Below, piece after piece: positions 10,922 through 21,635 of a stretch of DNA of 64,000 bases. The stretch's first letter is position 1; each line of letters begins with the position of its first letter. The position numbers and the translations under genes were made by a program. The notes under the pieces were generated by a model. That model searched no databases. It was given only the letters and a program-made list of their open reading frames with translations, and was not told the DNA's origin. Source of the DNA: Proteles cristata cristata (Eukaryota; Chordata; Mammalia; Carnivora; Hyaenidae); the NCBI GenBank assembly GCA_017311185.1, contig JAESUZ010003181.1, positions 186,001-250,000 of the forward strand, in the 5' to 3' direction.

Positions 10922-10967
10922 GGGGCACCTGGGTGGCTTTGTCGGTTAAGCATCTGTCGGTTAAGAT
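10922..10967 (+). repeat. Isolated CAN-SINE head, 3' truncated
   Basis: GGGGCACCTGGGTGGCTTTG is a SINE head, but only about 45 bp is present, with no middle, CT tract or tail. TGTCGGTTAAG occurs twice (10939-10949 and 10954-10964). Confidence 0.75.
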
Positions 10968-11949
10968 TCTGTTCAAAATCTATTGGAAACATTTAATCCA
11001 ATTATTTGGTGGATGGAGAGCTGCAAATTCAATTTCTTCAGCATCCCCAAACTCTCAGCTCTGTCTTTCCAGCTAGGCAAGTCTGCCAGCCTCTGGTTTG
11101 GGCTCCCCTTCTCTGGAAACCCTGTGGGTGGTGAGCTGGGACAATTGTTGGCTTCCTCATTTGCTCCCTCCTCTCAGGGATCCCTCTGCCTGTCTGTTGT
11201 CCAGTGTCTGAAATATGTTGTTTCATATATTTTATCCATTTTAAAATTGCTTGAGAGGCTAAATTCAGTCATTATTACTTTATCAAGGCTAAAAACAGAA
11301 GCCCCTGAAAGTGGTTTGTGAATCAAATCATTACTTACGTCCACCAATATAACACTGAGTGATCAGTCAATAAATAAATATTGCAGATAGTATACACTTA
11401 TTTCTATGTTTGCTTTTACTCACAAACATATATTAGCTTGGATGACAAATTATCTGGTAACTAATCCTAGTATTTTAACAATGTTTGTTGATGTTCAGTA
11501 CTAAAATCACTCATAAAATTTTGGATTATATATTTTAATTTAAATAAAATTAGAATGTGTGTCAACACCTTAATTTCTTTTACATGCATTAGATAATGAA
11601 ACCTTTGAATGAATTTTGAAATAACCCTATATAATTATCTCGGATTAAACAAGGCTTTCAAAATTTAAGAGGATTCTGTCAAAAGCCTGGCACTAAGGCA
11701 GAATTCAAGATTCCATGTTATTTTTTTTTTAAACCTGATGTGCAGAAATTTCAGTTAAATATATACTAATGAGTTTATTTTACTAATATATGTCCTTGCT
11801 AGATTCCTCTTGTTTTACTCTGTTATTCTCTTCATCCTGTTCCTCTTATTTCCCTTCTTTACATAAGTTTGATAGATATCCTTTGAGATGTTTGAATCTT
11901 AATAAACATGTAGTATTTCAAGTATATATTTATTTTTAATTTACATTAA
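10968..11949. other. No recognisable feature
   Basis: A 112-codon open frame (10983-11321, plus) has no recognisable domain and no splice or promoter context, so I treat it as chance. The rest is AT-rich. Confidence 0.45.
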
Positions 11950-12330
11950 TGGCTTTGTACCATAACATTAATTCTCTTTTTTACATTTCCATGCCATATA
12001 TCTTAAGGTCTATCCATGTCACTATATTTATATATCTGATCCTTTGTTTTTAGTTGCTACTGAGTGTACCATAGTGTGTATTCAATGCATTTTACTATAC
12101 AGTGCTCTAGAGATTGACACCATCATTGCCTCAAACTCTCAATTATGCAGGAATCTAGCAAGCACATAGTGAAATAAACTGATTAGTCTATATTTAGCTG
12201 AATTTTGCAGTACTCAGAGATCTTATGATCCAACAAATCCATTCTTGCATTTATATCACAGAGAAATCCCCACACATGCCTATGGGGATAGTGAACAAGG
12301 ATAATTATCAATTTATTTGCATAGTTAGAT
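11950..12330. mobile_element. Possible old L1 fragments
   Basis: 11960-12120 (AAGGTCTATCCATGTCACTA, ATCTGATCCTTTGTTTTTAG) resembles a common L1 antisense phrase. 12220-12330 (TTATGATCCAACAAATCCA, AGAGAAATCCCCACACATGC) resembles an L1 ORF2 3' phrase in the opposite sense. Both are heavily eroded, with no intact frame. Confidence 0.4.
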
Positions 12331-13160
12331 AAAGAACTTGGGGAACTTTGAGATTTTAAGGGGTAAATATGCATGAGACTTGGTCCTGAAAGACCCTCAT
12401 GGGAGTGGGGTAAGGAAACAGGAGAAATCAGGCATGTCTCCAAGGTTTGGGTAGTTTGGGGGTTGGGTATTGGATGATGTGATAGTGATTTCCTAGACTG
12501 GAAATAGAGAGAGGGGCAGGTATAGGGGAAAAAATGAGTTTAAAAAGTCTTGTATGTATTATAGGTGTCTGTGGGACAGAAGGTGGACATGTCCAGGAGA
12601 CATGTGGATAGATAGCTCTGAATCTCACTAAAGTCTGTCTTAGAGATATAGATGTGTGTCTGGATCCTACCCTAAACCAACCAAATCAATTTCTGGAAAT
12701 GGGCCCATATGGCTCCCATTGAATCAGTCTTCTATTGGACAACTTGGGAGAGATATATTAAGGACTATTTAAGAGAGATGGGGTAGTATATGGTAATATT
12801 TTTTTACAATGGGGAGGGGAAGACTAATGATTTAAGGCTATACAAGGGCTAATCAAATTCTTACATTCTTCAGGGTAAAAATATTCTATTATAATTTAGT
12901 ATTTAACGTTGGATACGTTTATTTCATTTTATATTCTACTAGAGGGATATCTGAAAGTGATTAAAACATATTTTTTGGAATATTTTGCTAGAGACAATGT
13001 GATCTCCAAAGCTAAAATAACTTCTTTAATTCTACAAGTATCTAAATCTCTCATACAAGCAGCCTGGTATTGGTAAAGATGAAAAAAGATGTGGTTGATG
13101 TAAAGGGGTTTGGCTCTGCTATTTCTTGTTTTGGTCAAATAACCTGATTGCTTTGGAGTT
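12331..13160. other. No recognisable feature
   Basis: Nothing supports a gene or a named repeat here; only short open frames on the minus strand. Confidence 0.4.
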
Positions 13161-13164
13161 TAAT

Positions 13165-13440
13165 TCGATGAATGTACTAACTACTATGCACATAGTGCTC
13201 TGGCAGCAGTATAGGGAATCCTGAGATAATATGCAATGCTACCTCTTCTCTTAAAAAGCTTATACTCCAATTGTATACTCTTATACTCTCAGCTCATAAG
13301 GAGCTTATCTTTGCATACTCTAAGAGATGTAAATGACTTGGGCACAATCATATGACAAAGCAGAATAGAGTAAGTACAAAAAAAGGGGGAATACAGAGTT
13401 GTTATAGAATTCTAAAGAAGAGAGAAAAAGATGGCAAGGG
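13165..13440 (-). mobile_element. Probable L2 LINE fragment
   Basis: GAATGTACTAACTACTATGC, CACATAGTGCTCTGGCAGC and TACCTCTTCTCTTAAAAAGC keep the order of the antisense L2 3' end (ACTATGTGCCAGGCAC...GGAGCTTA). Divergence is high and the left boundary is uncertain. Confidence 0.4.
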
Positions 13441-13559
13441 AAGGGATTGAGTATGTATTACGTGCTCTGTTTGTTTCTAAATAATATGCTAGAAGTTTAG
13501 AACAGTCCATCTAAAACCAGTACTGTTTGATATGAGTTTAATTTTTAACTAATTATTAT

Positions 13560-13771
13560 TTTTTTAATTATATATATATTTTATAGAGAGATGCAGAGAC
13601 AGAGCATGATTAGGGGAGGGGCAGAGAGACAGGGAGACACAGGATCTGAAGCAGGCTCCAGACTGTGAGCTGGTAGCACAGAGCCTGATGCGAGGCTCGA
13701 ACAAAGAACCTTGAGATCATGACCTGAGCCTAAGTCAAATGCTTAAACGACTGAGCCACTTAGGTGATCCT
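13560..13771 (-). repeat. CAN-SINE, complete, minus strand
   Basis: A tail of (TA)n/T type at 13560-13583, then GACAGAGCATGATTAGG, GAAGCAGGCTCCAGACTGTG, GCACAGAGCCTGATGC, GAGATCATGACCTGAGCC and ACTGAGCCACTTAGGTGATCC. A target duplication of the form AATTTTAACTAATTATTA flanks it, with one extra T in the left copy. Confidence 0.9.
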
Positions 13772-13809
13772 AATTTTAACTAATTATTAAATATAGTTAA
13801 ATAGGGCCA

Positions 13810-14267
13810 TGAGGTGTGAGGCCTAAAATAAGGCTCAGTATTTTGTGCTGTCTTAACAGCTGGTGGAGCCAGGAGGCTTTTGAGTGGTCTAACTGCAAGT
13901 TCTCCTCTCCACTCTGTTACCATGAAGAAGGTCCCCTACTCACACAACCATCCTTATTAAGAGGACCAAGGGTCCTTTTTGCTTTTGTCTAAGTAGGGAT
14001 TTCGGTTCTTTGACAGCCAATCCCGTCCTCCCACCAGAACCAAGGGGCACCCACAGTCTTGATACTACAAAGCCTGCCACCCACAGCCTCTGCTTGTTCA
14101 TGCTCTTCCTGAGTGCACCCCTGGCCCTGTGTGGTGTATGATTCTCTGCTCCCCAGGCTACAAGCATGTGTGACAAATAAACTGCTGTTGATCTCATCTG
14201 TCCAGTGATAGGTATCTGTATCTGGCCATCTCATAACCCTAGGGTGGGAATCCCTTCCTCACCAACA
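13810..14267 (+). mobile_element. Probable solo LTR (ERV1-like)
   Basis: The block begins TGAGGTGTGAGGCC and ends TCACCAACA (TG...CA), 458 bp. It has an AATAAA signal at 14176-14181 followed by CTGCTGTTGATCTCATCTG and TCATAACCCTAGGGTGGGAA, a layout like an LTR R/U5 region. No internal retroviral sequence is attached and no clear target duplication was found. Confidence 0.5.
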
Positions 14268-14599
14268 GGGTGATTAGGGTGTGATTCAAAACAGGTCATG
14301 AATAATTAAAATAATAGATAATCTAACATGAACTGGACCATTTAGCAATTTGCTTAAAAATCTTTAGAATTTCCTTAATTAAAAAACAAACACAAACAAA
14401 CAAAAAAACCCAAAGGGTGAATTCCTTAGATCTGTCAGAAATTAGATAATCTTAGTTTGTGCCTACCTCTCCAATATTATGTTCTATAGCAAGAGTCTAC
14501 CTCCATCCATTCTGACCATTTACATTGTTTTTTAACTCCCTATGTTGTGATAAATAGCCATGATTTTACTCTTTGTTGTTTCTTCTGTCTGGTAAAACA
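14268..14599. other. No recognisable feature
   Basis: An A-rich stretch with CAAACA repeats at 14383-14412. No gene or named repeat. Confidence 0.4.
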
Positions 14600-14940
14600 T
14601 CTCTCTCATCTCTTACTCAACTCCTAAAAACACGATTCCATATCTCCTCCACAGTGAGGCTTTCCTATACACCCCCAACAAAATGCTATGTTTATGATTT
14701 CCTTTATATTCTCACTGCACTGTTTACACATCACTAAAGCCCCTATTAGTCCATAATGCAATAATCTGTTCATATACTTTTCTTTTTTATTAGCTGTAAC
14801 CAGCTTATAGATAGTGGTGGTCATTTTCTTATTAACGCTTCTGCTTCCTAGAACTTAACCACAGTGGCTAGCATCAGATGATAGCAGTGTTCCAAAGTTC
14901 TAGTTTAATAAATGCTGTTGAATGAATGAATGTATCATTG
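14600..14940 (+). mobile_element. L2 LINE 3' end
   Basis: GTGAGGCTTTCCTATACACC, TTCTCACTGCACTGTTTACA and CCTAGAACTTAACCACAGTGGC precede TTTAATAAATGCTGTTGAATGAATGAATG. This is the order of the L2 3' end, including its terminal TGAATGAATGA. Confidence 0.7.
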
Positions 14941-15748
14941 TGCAGTTTTGTCTAGCCAACATGGATTTTATAGCCACAAAACTCACTATGCAAAGAAACT
15001 GATTTCTGCTTTTCTTTCTTTCCTTAACCCTTCTAATGATTTGGGTAATGGTAAGCTTACGTGGTAAAGGAAACTCGGCTCGTCAACCATCCTATGACAT
15101 CTGATGACCACCACTGTGTTGTTACAGATTGTGTGATCTTTGGGCATTGGCCTTTATACCTGATATGGTGAGACAATAGCAATCCCGGTGTAGCCTCATT
15201 CCTTAATTAGACTCCTCTGCTTTCTGTGTCTTTTGTGCCTTTTTAGGAGCCAAGAAATCTTTGGCTGTTCTCCCTGCCCACCTAGGTGTTATGCACACTG
15301 AGCCCTCCCTTGGGCACCACACTAATCATTCCTAGAGACTGCTATTCTGATGCCATACTTCTACTCTCTTTGGGTTATACCAGGAAACAAACCACACTTT
15401 CTCTGTGCTTTGGGAATGCCTGACTTAATCTAGAGACTGAGGATTCGCTCTACCATTCTGATCACTCATTTTAAAACCCCAATCAATTCCATCTTTTTAG
15501 GTAAGCATTTCCTAGATGGAAGAGAACACTGTTCCTACCTGAATGTGAAGGGATCTCCTCTTCTGAACTTCTGTTTTATTACCTGGCCATCTAGCTGCCA
15601 TTTATCACATACAGCTATGAAACAGCATATATATGTATACATTTTTCCCAACAACATCATATATGATAGATTTGTTTTAGCTTTTGAACTACAGCCTAAG
15701 CTTCCTGTCCTCATTTTGGAAAGATTTTTAAAAATAAGTGAAAATTGG
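14941..15748. other. No recognisable feature
   Basis: 15180-15600 has the look of an old dispersed repeat but no family could be assigned. Confidence 0.35.
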
Positions 15749-15950
15749 GGTCCCTAGGTGGCTCAGTGGTTAAGCGTTCTACTCTTCACTTGGGCTCAGG
15801 TCATGACCTCAAGGTTGATGGGTTCCAGCCCTGTGTCAGGATCTGCATTGACAGTGGGGGGTCTGCTTGGGATTCTCTCTCTCTGCCCCTCCCCCACGTG
15901 CACTCTTTCTCTTTCTTTCTCAAAATAAATAAATAAACTTAAAAAAAATA
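15749..15950 (+). repeat. CAN-SINE, complete
   Basis: Head GGGGTCCCTAGGTGGCTCAG, CAGGTCATGACCTCAAGG, a CT-rich tract and an AAATAAATAAAC tail. GAAAATT occurs on both sides (within AAGTGAAAATT on the left and AACCGAAAATT on the right), the probable target duplication. The middle (GTCAGGATCTGCATTGACAG) is diverged. Confidence 0.88.
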
Positions 15951-17447
15951 ACCGAAAATTGCCCAACGAATGTCATTAGTCTTTTAAAAATTACATATAT
16001 ACTCTGATTATGGTATATTATTTCTGTGATCCTCTATTGATCTGCCACTGTAAATTTAATATAGCAGCTGTTTCAAGAATGGTTTCCTGGCTAACAAAAA
16101 ACAGCAAACTTTACACTACTATCTTTACTGCAAGCTAAATTCCACTAGAGCAATGAAAATTTCCAAATACCAAAAGCTGTTCTTCAGCTCTAGCTATGGC
16201 CCACTTATTTCAAACAATACTTAATATAATAGCATTCTAGTATGACAATAGAATTGAGACAATCCCTTAGAGTTCATGCTAATTAGGTTTGCAGATGGCT
16301 TTAAATCTTTTCAATTTTTTTCTTATTTAAATTTAAACACAATGGGGAAATGGATTAGATATCACATGCCAGTTAACTCAGTTACATTGTAAAACAAGTG
16401 TTATATCAAATTATACATGTCATCTATCCATGGCCTTACTCAACTGTAGGAAAATGGTCTTATGTTTTATCAAACACAGTCAAATTAAAATATTTAATCC
16501 AACCAATTCAATATTTGATGAGTGATAAAAAAATGGCATGTGTTTGTCTAAAGAAAGATCTAAATGCCTGGACAAACAGATATATTTCTAGAAATATAAA
16601 GGTTTTGTTTTTCTTTTGTTCAGATTGTGCCAAGTAGGAATAGTTTTTCCATTACTGTGAACATTTTATTATCATGTCTCAACAGGAGTGCTCTGGTGGG
16701 AAAGCGTTTTCCATTCTAAGTTCCTTGTTTCCCATGGGCTCTAAGTTTCCTATTCTTACTTTCAAAGCAAAACTGATTTTTTCCCCTCTTGAAATGTTTG
16801 ATAAAATTTCTATGTGGCCAATTTTGAGTTATTGGAGCATAAAAATGATAATTTTTTTCAGTGGATAGGCAATTTTTCAGGTGCTCTGGGGACTGTTCGC
16901 TTAAGAATTTACTTTGAGAAGTCAAACGTTGTTCAGAATATAATTATTCAAGAGAAAAAAATTCATCAAAAGTAAGACCAATGAAATAAATGAGTGGGTA
17001 GATTGAAAGCTGGATGATGTGTAGGATCTGAAATGTGAAAAATAGCTTTGTTATAAATAGCTGAATCAATGAGTTCTCTTCTTTAGTATGTGGGAGAGGA
17101 TTAGCAATAGGTGGCCTGTGGCTGGGCAGTTATTCCACTTCCAGTATGTACTTTTCTACATCCTCAATATTCTTGGGCCCAAGTCTTGTCTTTGTGCAAA
17201 CTCTCACGTCAGAAAAAAACAGTAAAATAGAGTACTGTTAAAAAAAAAAAGAGTTAAGAATGTTTCTCAAGACTTAGTGCTCCCTCCTGTACTTGATTTC
17301 AGTATGTCTCAGAAAGTCCCAAGTACATGGTGATGTTCATGGAGATTTGTCGCTGTCCTGTATCACCACGGGATCTCAGTGTGTTGCCTTGCCTCTTCTT
17401 CACTATTTCTGTTTTTGCCCTGCAATTCTAACAATTGAGATTATCCA
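15951..17447. other. No recognisable feature
   Basis: About 1.5 kb of AT-rich sequence free of SINEs. The open frames here (at most 79 codons) show no domain. Confidence 0.45.
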
Positions 17448-17468
17448 AAAGAGCAACTTATTTTTTAT

Positions 17469-17588
17469 TTTAAAATGTTTTGTTTAGTTATTTTTTTTGG
17501 AGAGCGAGAGAGTGAGAGCATGTGTGAGCAGGGGAGAGGGAGAGAGTGGAAGAGAGAGAATCCCGAGCAGGCTCCATGCTCTCAGCAC
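17469..17588 (-). repeat. 5'-truncated CAN-SINE, minus strand
   Basis: Only the tail half is present: TTTTAAAATGTTTTGTTTAG, a GAGAGCGAGAGAGTGAGAGC tract, GAGCAGGCTCCATGCTCTCAG and CAC. The tRNA-related head is absent. Near-identical flanks (AAGAGCAACTTATTTTTTA at about 17450; AAGAGTAACTTATTTTTTTA after 17588) show that the truncation arose at insertion. Confidence 0.85.
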
Positions 17589-17609
17589 AAGAGTAACTTA
17601 TTTTTTTAA

Positions 17610-17660
17610 TCATTTCATTGAGGTATGATTGACAAGCTGTATCTAGACAATTCTTTCTGC
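17610..17660 (-). mobile_element. Small L1 3' UTR scrap
   Basis: TTTCATTGAGGTATGATTGACAAG resembles the antisense 3' UTR phrase of old L1 elements (ATTGAGGTATAATTGACATAC). About 50 bp only. Confidence 0.4.
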
Positions 17661-17663
17661 CAT

Positions 17664-17887
17664 GTATTTATTTATTTTAACTTTAGTTGACAGAGAAAGA
17701 GAGAGAGAGTGCATACATGTGTGTGTGCAAGTAGGGGAGGAGCAGAGAGAGAGGGAGAGATAATCCCAAACAGATTTGCACTATCAGCGCTGAGCTGGAT
17801 GTGATGCTTGAGCTCAGGAACTGTGGGTGGTGACCTGAGCTGAAACCAAAAGCCACATGCTCAACCAACTGCATTACCTAGGCGTCT
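17664..17887 (-). repeat. CAN-SINE, diverged, minus strand
   Basis: The tail TTTATTTATTTTAACTTTAG, a GAGAGAGAGAGTG tract with GTGTGTGTGC, GGGAGGAGCAGAGAGAGAGG, GATGCTTGAGCTCAGGAACTG and GACCTGAGCTGAAACC lead to a head worn to CTGCATTACCTAGGCG. Many mismatches suggest an older copy. Confidence 0.8.
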
Positions 17888-17959
17888 TTTAAAAAGAACC
17901 ACAGAGTCATCACTTTGTCCCTGAAGTTAAGACTTAGTGTCATGGAAGGAGAAGCAATC

Positions 17960-18172
17960 TAGCATCTCGTAGAAAGCATTTAAGACTTGGGTTTGAATCC
18001 TTGCTCTGCTAGTTTCAGCTATATGATCTTAGGCAAACTCTGTAAGTCTCTCAATAAGGTATTCTCCTCATCACCAAAATGAGAATATTGATACTTTGAA
18101 GGCTGTTTTGAAGATTAAAGATAATGTATGTAATAACTTGGCATTCAGTAGACCTTTCACAAATGCTGCCAT
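17960..18172 (+). repeat. MIR SINE
   Basis: TTTGAATCCTTGCTCTGCTAG, TATATGATCTTAGGCAAACTC, TCTCCTCATCACCAAAATGAG and GATTAAAGATAATGTATG follow the MIR core and 3' order (CTGTGTGACCTTGGGCAAG...CTCATCTGTAAAATG). The right end keeps GGCATTCAGTAGAC. Confidence 0.7.
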
Positions 18173-18317
18173 TAACGTCACTGAAACCTTGAGCTTCAAA
18201 GAGAACTCTGGCAAAAAGCCTTTGGTTTTCTTGAGAGGGAAATTGCTCCGATGCCCTTGTATTGTTTGAAAAGTCTTTGTCTCACACAGAATTTACTGAT
18301 TAATTTGAGACAACATG

Positions 18318-18450
18318 TGGTACAATGAAAGGAGCACCCAATTTGGAATCAGGAGACTTAAGTCTTCACCCTCCTTTCCTCCCAATTATCTCTATAACCT
18401 TGAGCAGGTTCCTTAAAATATGTGGGCTACAATTTCCCCATTTATAATAC
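18318..18450 (+). repeat. MIR SINE fragment
   Basis: TTTGGAATCAGGAGACTTAAG, CTATAACCTTGAGCAGGTTCC and CAATTTCCCCATTTATAATAC match the MIR core region. It lies 150 bp from another MIR in the same orientation. Confidence 0.6.
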
Positions 18451-18500
18451 AGTTAAGCTGGGCAGCACATCCAAAGATCCCTTTTAAATTTTTGTGATAT

Positions 18501-18541
18501 AAATAAAATAAAATAAAATAAAATAAAATAAAATAATAAAA
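18501..18541. repeat. (AAAAT)n microsatellite
   Basis: About eight AAATA units with a one-base register change near the right end. No SINE body adjoins it. Confidence 0.95.
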
Positions 18542-19420
18542 TGTTGTGACCCTGAGATTTTCTTTTTAAGAGCTCATGCCAGACTATGGGAGGTAGTGAG
18601 AGCAGATGAAAAGTAACATGTGGGAGCAGCTCCTTGAGGTATATAGGTCCAGGACAATCTGAGACAGAGGGAGAAAAAGATAATCCCATCCTTAAAACTA
18701 AGTTCAAAAAGAGAAACAAAGTCATTGTTTTTTAAATGTATTTTGGAAATTTGGGTTCTCTCAGGATACTTTATAGAGCTCATTGGCATTAAAATCCTTG
18801 AATGCATGTAAATTACATGTTTCTAAGATTGCTTCTAATGGCATTAAGAAGCCCAAATCTTTGAACCAGAGAGCAATAGGTTGAAAGAAGGAAGAAAAGA
18901 TGTTATGAGTGTAAGAGGGATTCAACTGGTTGGGGTCAAGTTGGTTAATGACACTATTTTTTTTCCTTTTGTACTTATGACCCCTACATTAGATGCATCT
19001 ATTTTCCAGGAGAGAGATCATCTTCATTATAATTCTGAAACATGTGCAAAGAGCTACTTCCAGCTGAGACAGACTTACCAGGGCCCCTGTTGGGAGATAA
19101 AGCATTAAGATACGTGCTATGATTTCAGCCCTGTAGGACCAAGAAAGTACCGAGAAATGACTGGTTTCAAATGAGCCCACCACTGCACAAGCTGCTCTCT
19201 CAATGAAAGTGGATCCAGTTTTCATATTTCGTCTTAAATACTAACATACACAGCACCTGTAATACACCCAACCTCAGCAATAGGGCCATCAATGCACCTA
19301 CCTCCTTTATTTTCTATGTTAGAGCAAATTGCGGAGAATTTGATAACTATGCTATTAAAAAAGGTACACTGCCGCAACAGCTATTGTAAACAGAAAAAAT
19401 TTTGGTCAATTTTTATTGTT
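18542..19420. other. No recognisable feature
   Basis: No repeat family or RNA gene. Short frames at 18881-19108 (+) and 18989-19225 (-) overlap each other and show no domain. Confidence 0.4.
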
Positions 19421-19424
19421 GAAA

Positions 19425-19660
19425 TACATTTTTTATTGATGACAACTAGGGAAACATAGAAAGCATAAACAAGAAAATAAAAACCACTTATCGTAGAATC
19501 TTCCTGAAATAGTTCATTGATAATATCCACATCCTTTCAGTCTTTTTTATGCATATATGTAATCTCCCCAAATGGGATAATATCCCTATTATTTGACATT
19601 CAAAAAACAATTAAAAGAATATCATGAAAACTTTCCATGACTTAAATATTCTTTGGGAAT
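19425..19660. mobile_element. Possible old L1/HAL1 fragment
   Basis: AAGAAAATAAAAACCACTTAT, CATCCTTTCAGTCTTTTTTATG, CATATATGTAATCTCC and CATGAAAACTTTCCATGAC keep the order of a widespread L1 fragment (ACCACTGTTAACATTTTGG...TCTTTCCATGTC). Divergence is high. Confidence 0.4.
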
Positions 19661-19914
19661 ATGGTTGTAGGGGTGGAGGGGACAAAGAGAAAAAAATGGA
19701 AGTGGTGAGCGATGAATTGGGAAGTCTCCCTGAGCTGGTTCATAAAGTAATGAGGGTCTTATAGGCCATGCTACAGCAGACCAGGATGCCAGAGGTTACC
19801 ATGTAGCATGAGCAGAAAGTCATTGATCCCTTCTCTCTAAAACAGAGTGAATGGAAGAGTTGAGCAGGATAACCTGGGATACCCAAGATTCATTTACTCT
19901 TCCTAAAGGTAGCA

Positions 19915-20135
19915 CAGAGGAGTAGAGCAAGCACTTTGGACTCAGCTATTTGGGATTCAATTCTGCCACCTGAACTGACCTAATAACGCCACCAAGATAA
20001 GTTATGTCATATCTAGGTTTCCTCATCTGTAGAATGAAGACAATCATATATAGCTTATACTGAAGATTAAGTGAGATAATGCATGTAAAGCTTGTGGCTT
20101 TGTGCTGACATGTATTAGGTGTTCATTAAATTGTT
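19915..20135 (+). repeat. MIR SINE
   Basis: GGACTCAGCTATTTGGGATTC, TAGGTTTCCTCATCTGTAGAA, AGATTAAGTGAGATAATGCATG and TAGGTGTTCATTAAATTG track MIR from the 5' region to its 3' end. One of the better-preserved MIRs here. Confidence 0.75.
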
Positions 20136-20251
20136 CCATTCTTATTTTCAAAGTTAGGTTACCGAGAGAAAGATCATGGATTCCCTGTCTGCCACCCCCT
20201 AAATTCAATCATGTTAACAGGTCCATCAAGGATACTATTTCTATTTCTTTT

Positions 20252-20285
20252 TTTTTATTAAAAGTTTTTTTAATGTTTTCATTTA

Positions 20286-20350
<65 letters not shown>

Positions 20351-20528
20351 ATGGTAGCATGAGCAGGGGAGGGTCAGAGAGAGTGGGAGACACAGAATCC
20401 AAAGCAGGCTCCAGGCTCTGAGCTAGCTGTCAGCACAGAGCCCAATGCGGGGCTCGAACCCACGAACTTCAAGATCATGACTTGAGCCAAAGTCAGACGC
20501 TCAAACGACTGAGCCATCCAGGTGCCCC
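20252..20528 (-). repeat. CAN-SINE with compound microsatellite tail, minus strand
   Basis: The tail TTTTTTTAATGTTTTCATTT runs into (GT)n at 20291-20330 and (GA)n at 20331-20350. GAGCAGGGGAGGGTCAGAG, AAGCAGGCTCCAGGCTCTGAG, CAGCACAGAGCCCAATGCG, AGATCATGACTTGAGCC and GAGCCATCCAGGTGCCCC follow. A duplication of TATTTCTATTTCTTTT flanks the element. Confidence 0.92.
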
Positions 20529-21409
20529 ATATTTCTATTTCTTTTCAATTTTGGTGTTCCTTTTAATTTTTTATACACTTTATTTTCCAGTTTTGAAAAT
20601 AAAATTGAGAATCAACTTGTCAAGGTCAAAAAAAGGATACTATTTCTTAGAAGTAAGAACAACTTCTCTTGTATTTATTATTTCCCTCTTAAAGAGTTGT
20701 TCACAGGATTGAGGGGTTGAGATTTTTTCCATCAGTTTTAGCCCCCAGCCAAACATTAAGTAACAAGTACGAGAACTTATTTTAGAGGGGAAAATATGGA
20801 TTTAGTGAAGCCAATGTCCCTTGAAGATCTTGCCCTAGATGACAGTCCCCCAGTGTATCCAACCTCTCCAGTGCTCTCTGTCCATTTTTCTTTGTTCTTC
20901 CTCTTCTTCCCTCAGCTCCCTGTTGCCTGCCTCCTAACTGCGAAGCTCCACTGCTAATGCACTCTCTCCAGTCTCATCCTCTTCGCCTATGATAAGTCCT
21001 CCAAACTTCTGTAAAGGTACAGACTGCCTGGGTTCACCTTTGGCTCTGCCCATGGAAAGCTGTGCAATCTGGTAAAATGAGGATGATAATGGTCGTACCT
21101 ATTGTATACATACATGACAATATGTATGTACATATATGACATATGTATACATATGCACCTATTATATATATATGTACATATATACGTATAATTTAAGGTT
21201 GCTATCAAGACTCACTGAATTGAGATATTATTAAGCACTGATAAAAATAACTGATTTTAAGCACTTATATATTAGCTATTCTTTTTCTTATTTTCTGTAA
21301 AAGTAAAATTAATAACTATGAATCACACCTGTATCAAATGAGATATTATATTTAAAAGCACATAATCTCGGGCCCGGGACCAAGTTGCCCTCAATGATGA
21401 CCTGTAGTG
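20529..21409. other. Unassigned; alternating TA/TG-rich palindromic patch at 21110-21195
   Basis: No named repeat. The patch contains a perfect 16-bp palindrome at 21140-21155 (CATATGTATACATATG) and an 18-bp one at 21167-21184 centred on GTAC. Confidence 0.5.
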
Positions 21410-21635
21410 AAATTGTTCGTTTCTCAAATGAGTGATGCTCTCTCACCTCCAGATTTCTGCATGCTCTGTTCCCTCTGTCTGGAAGACTGTTCCACTATGG
21501 TAACTCCTATCATACTTGAGGTTTTTGCTTACACATTGCTTCTCTGGGAAACCATCTTTGTCCATGGCCAGGAACGGCTAGATGCCCTCGCTCTATCTCC
21601 CCATCCTGCTCCAGCACCCTGTACTTCTCATGGTA
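21410..21635 (+). mobile_element. L2 LINE, left part (split by a MITE)
   Basis: TTCTGCATGCTCTGTTCCCTC, TGTCTGGAAGACTGTTCCAC, TTCTCTGGGAAACCATCTTTG and CCAGCACCCTGTACTTCTCA are diverged L2 3' sequence. The L2 resumes at 22125. Confidence 0.7.

Noticed and set aside
10983..11321. A 112-codon plus-strand frame
   Set aside because: No domain, no Kozak-like or splice context, overlapping frames on the other strand; compatible with chance.
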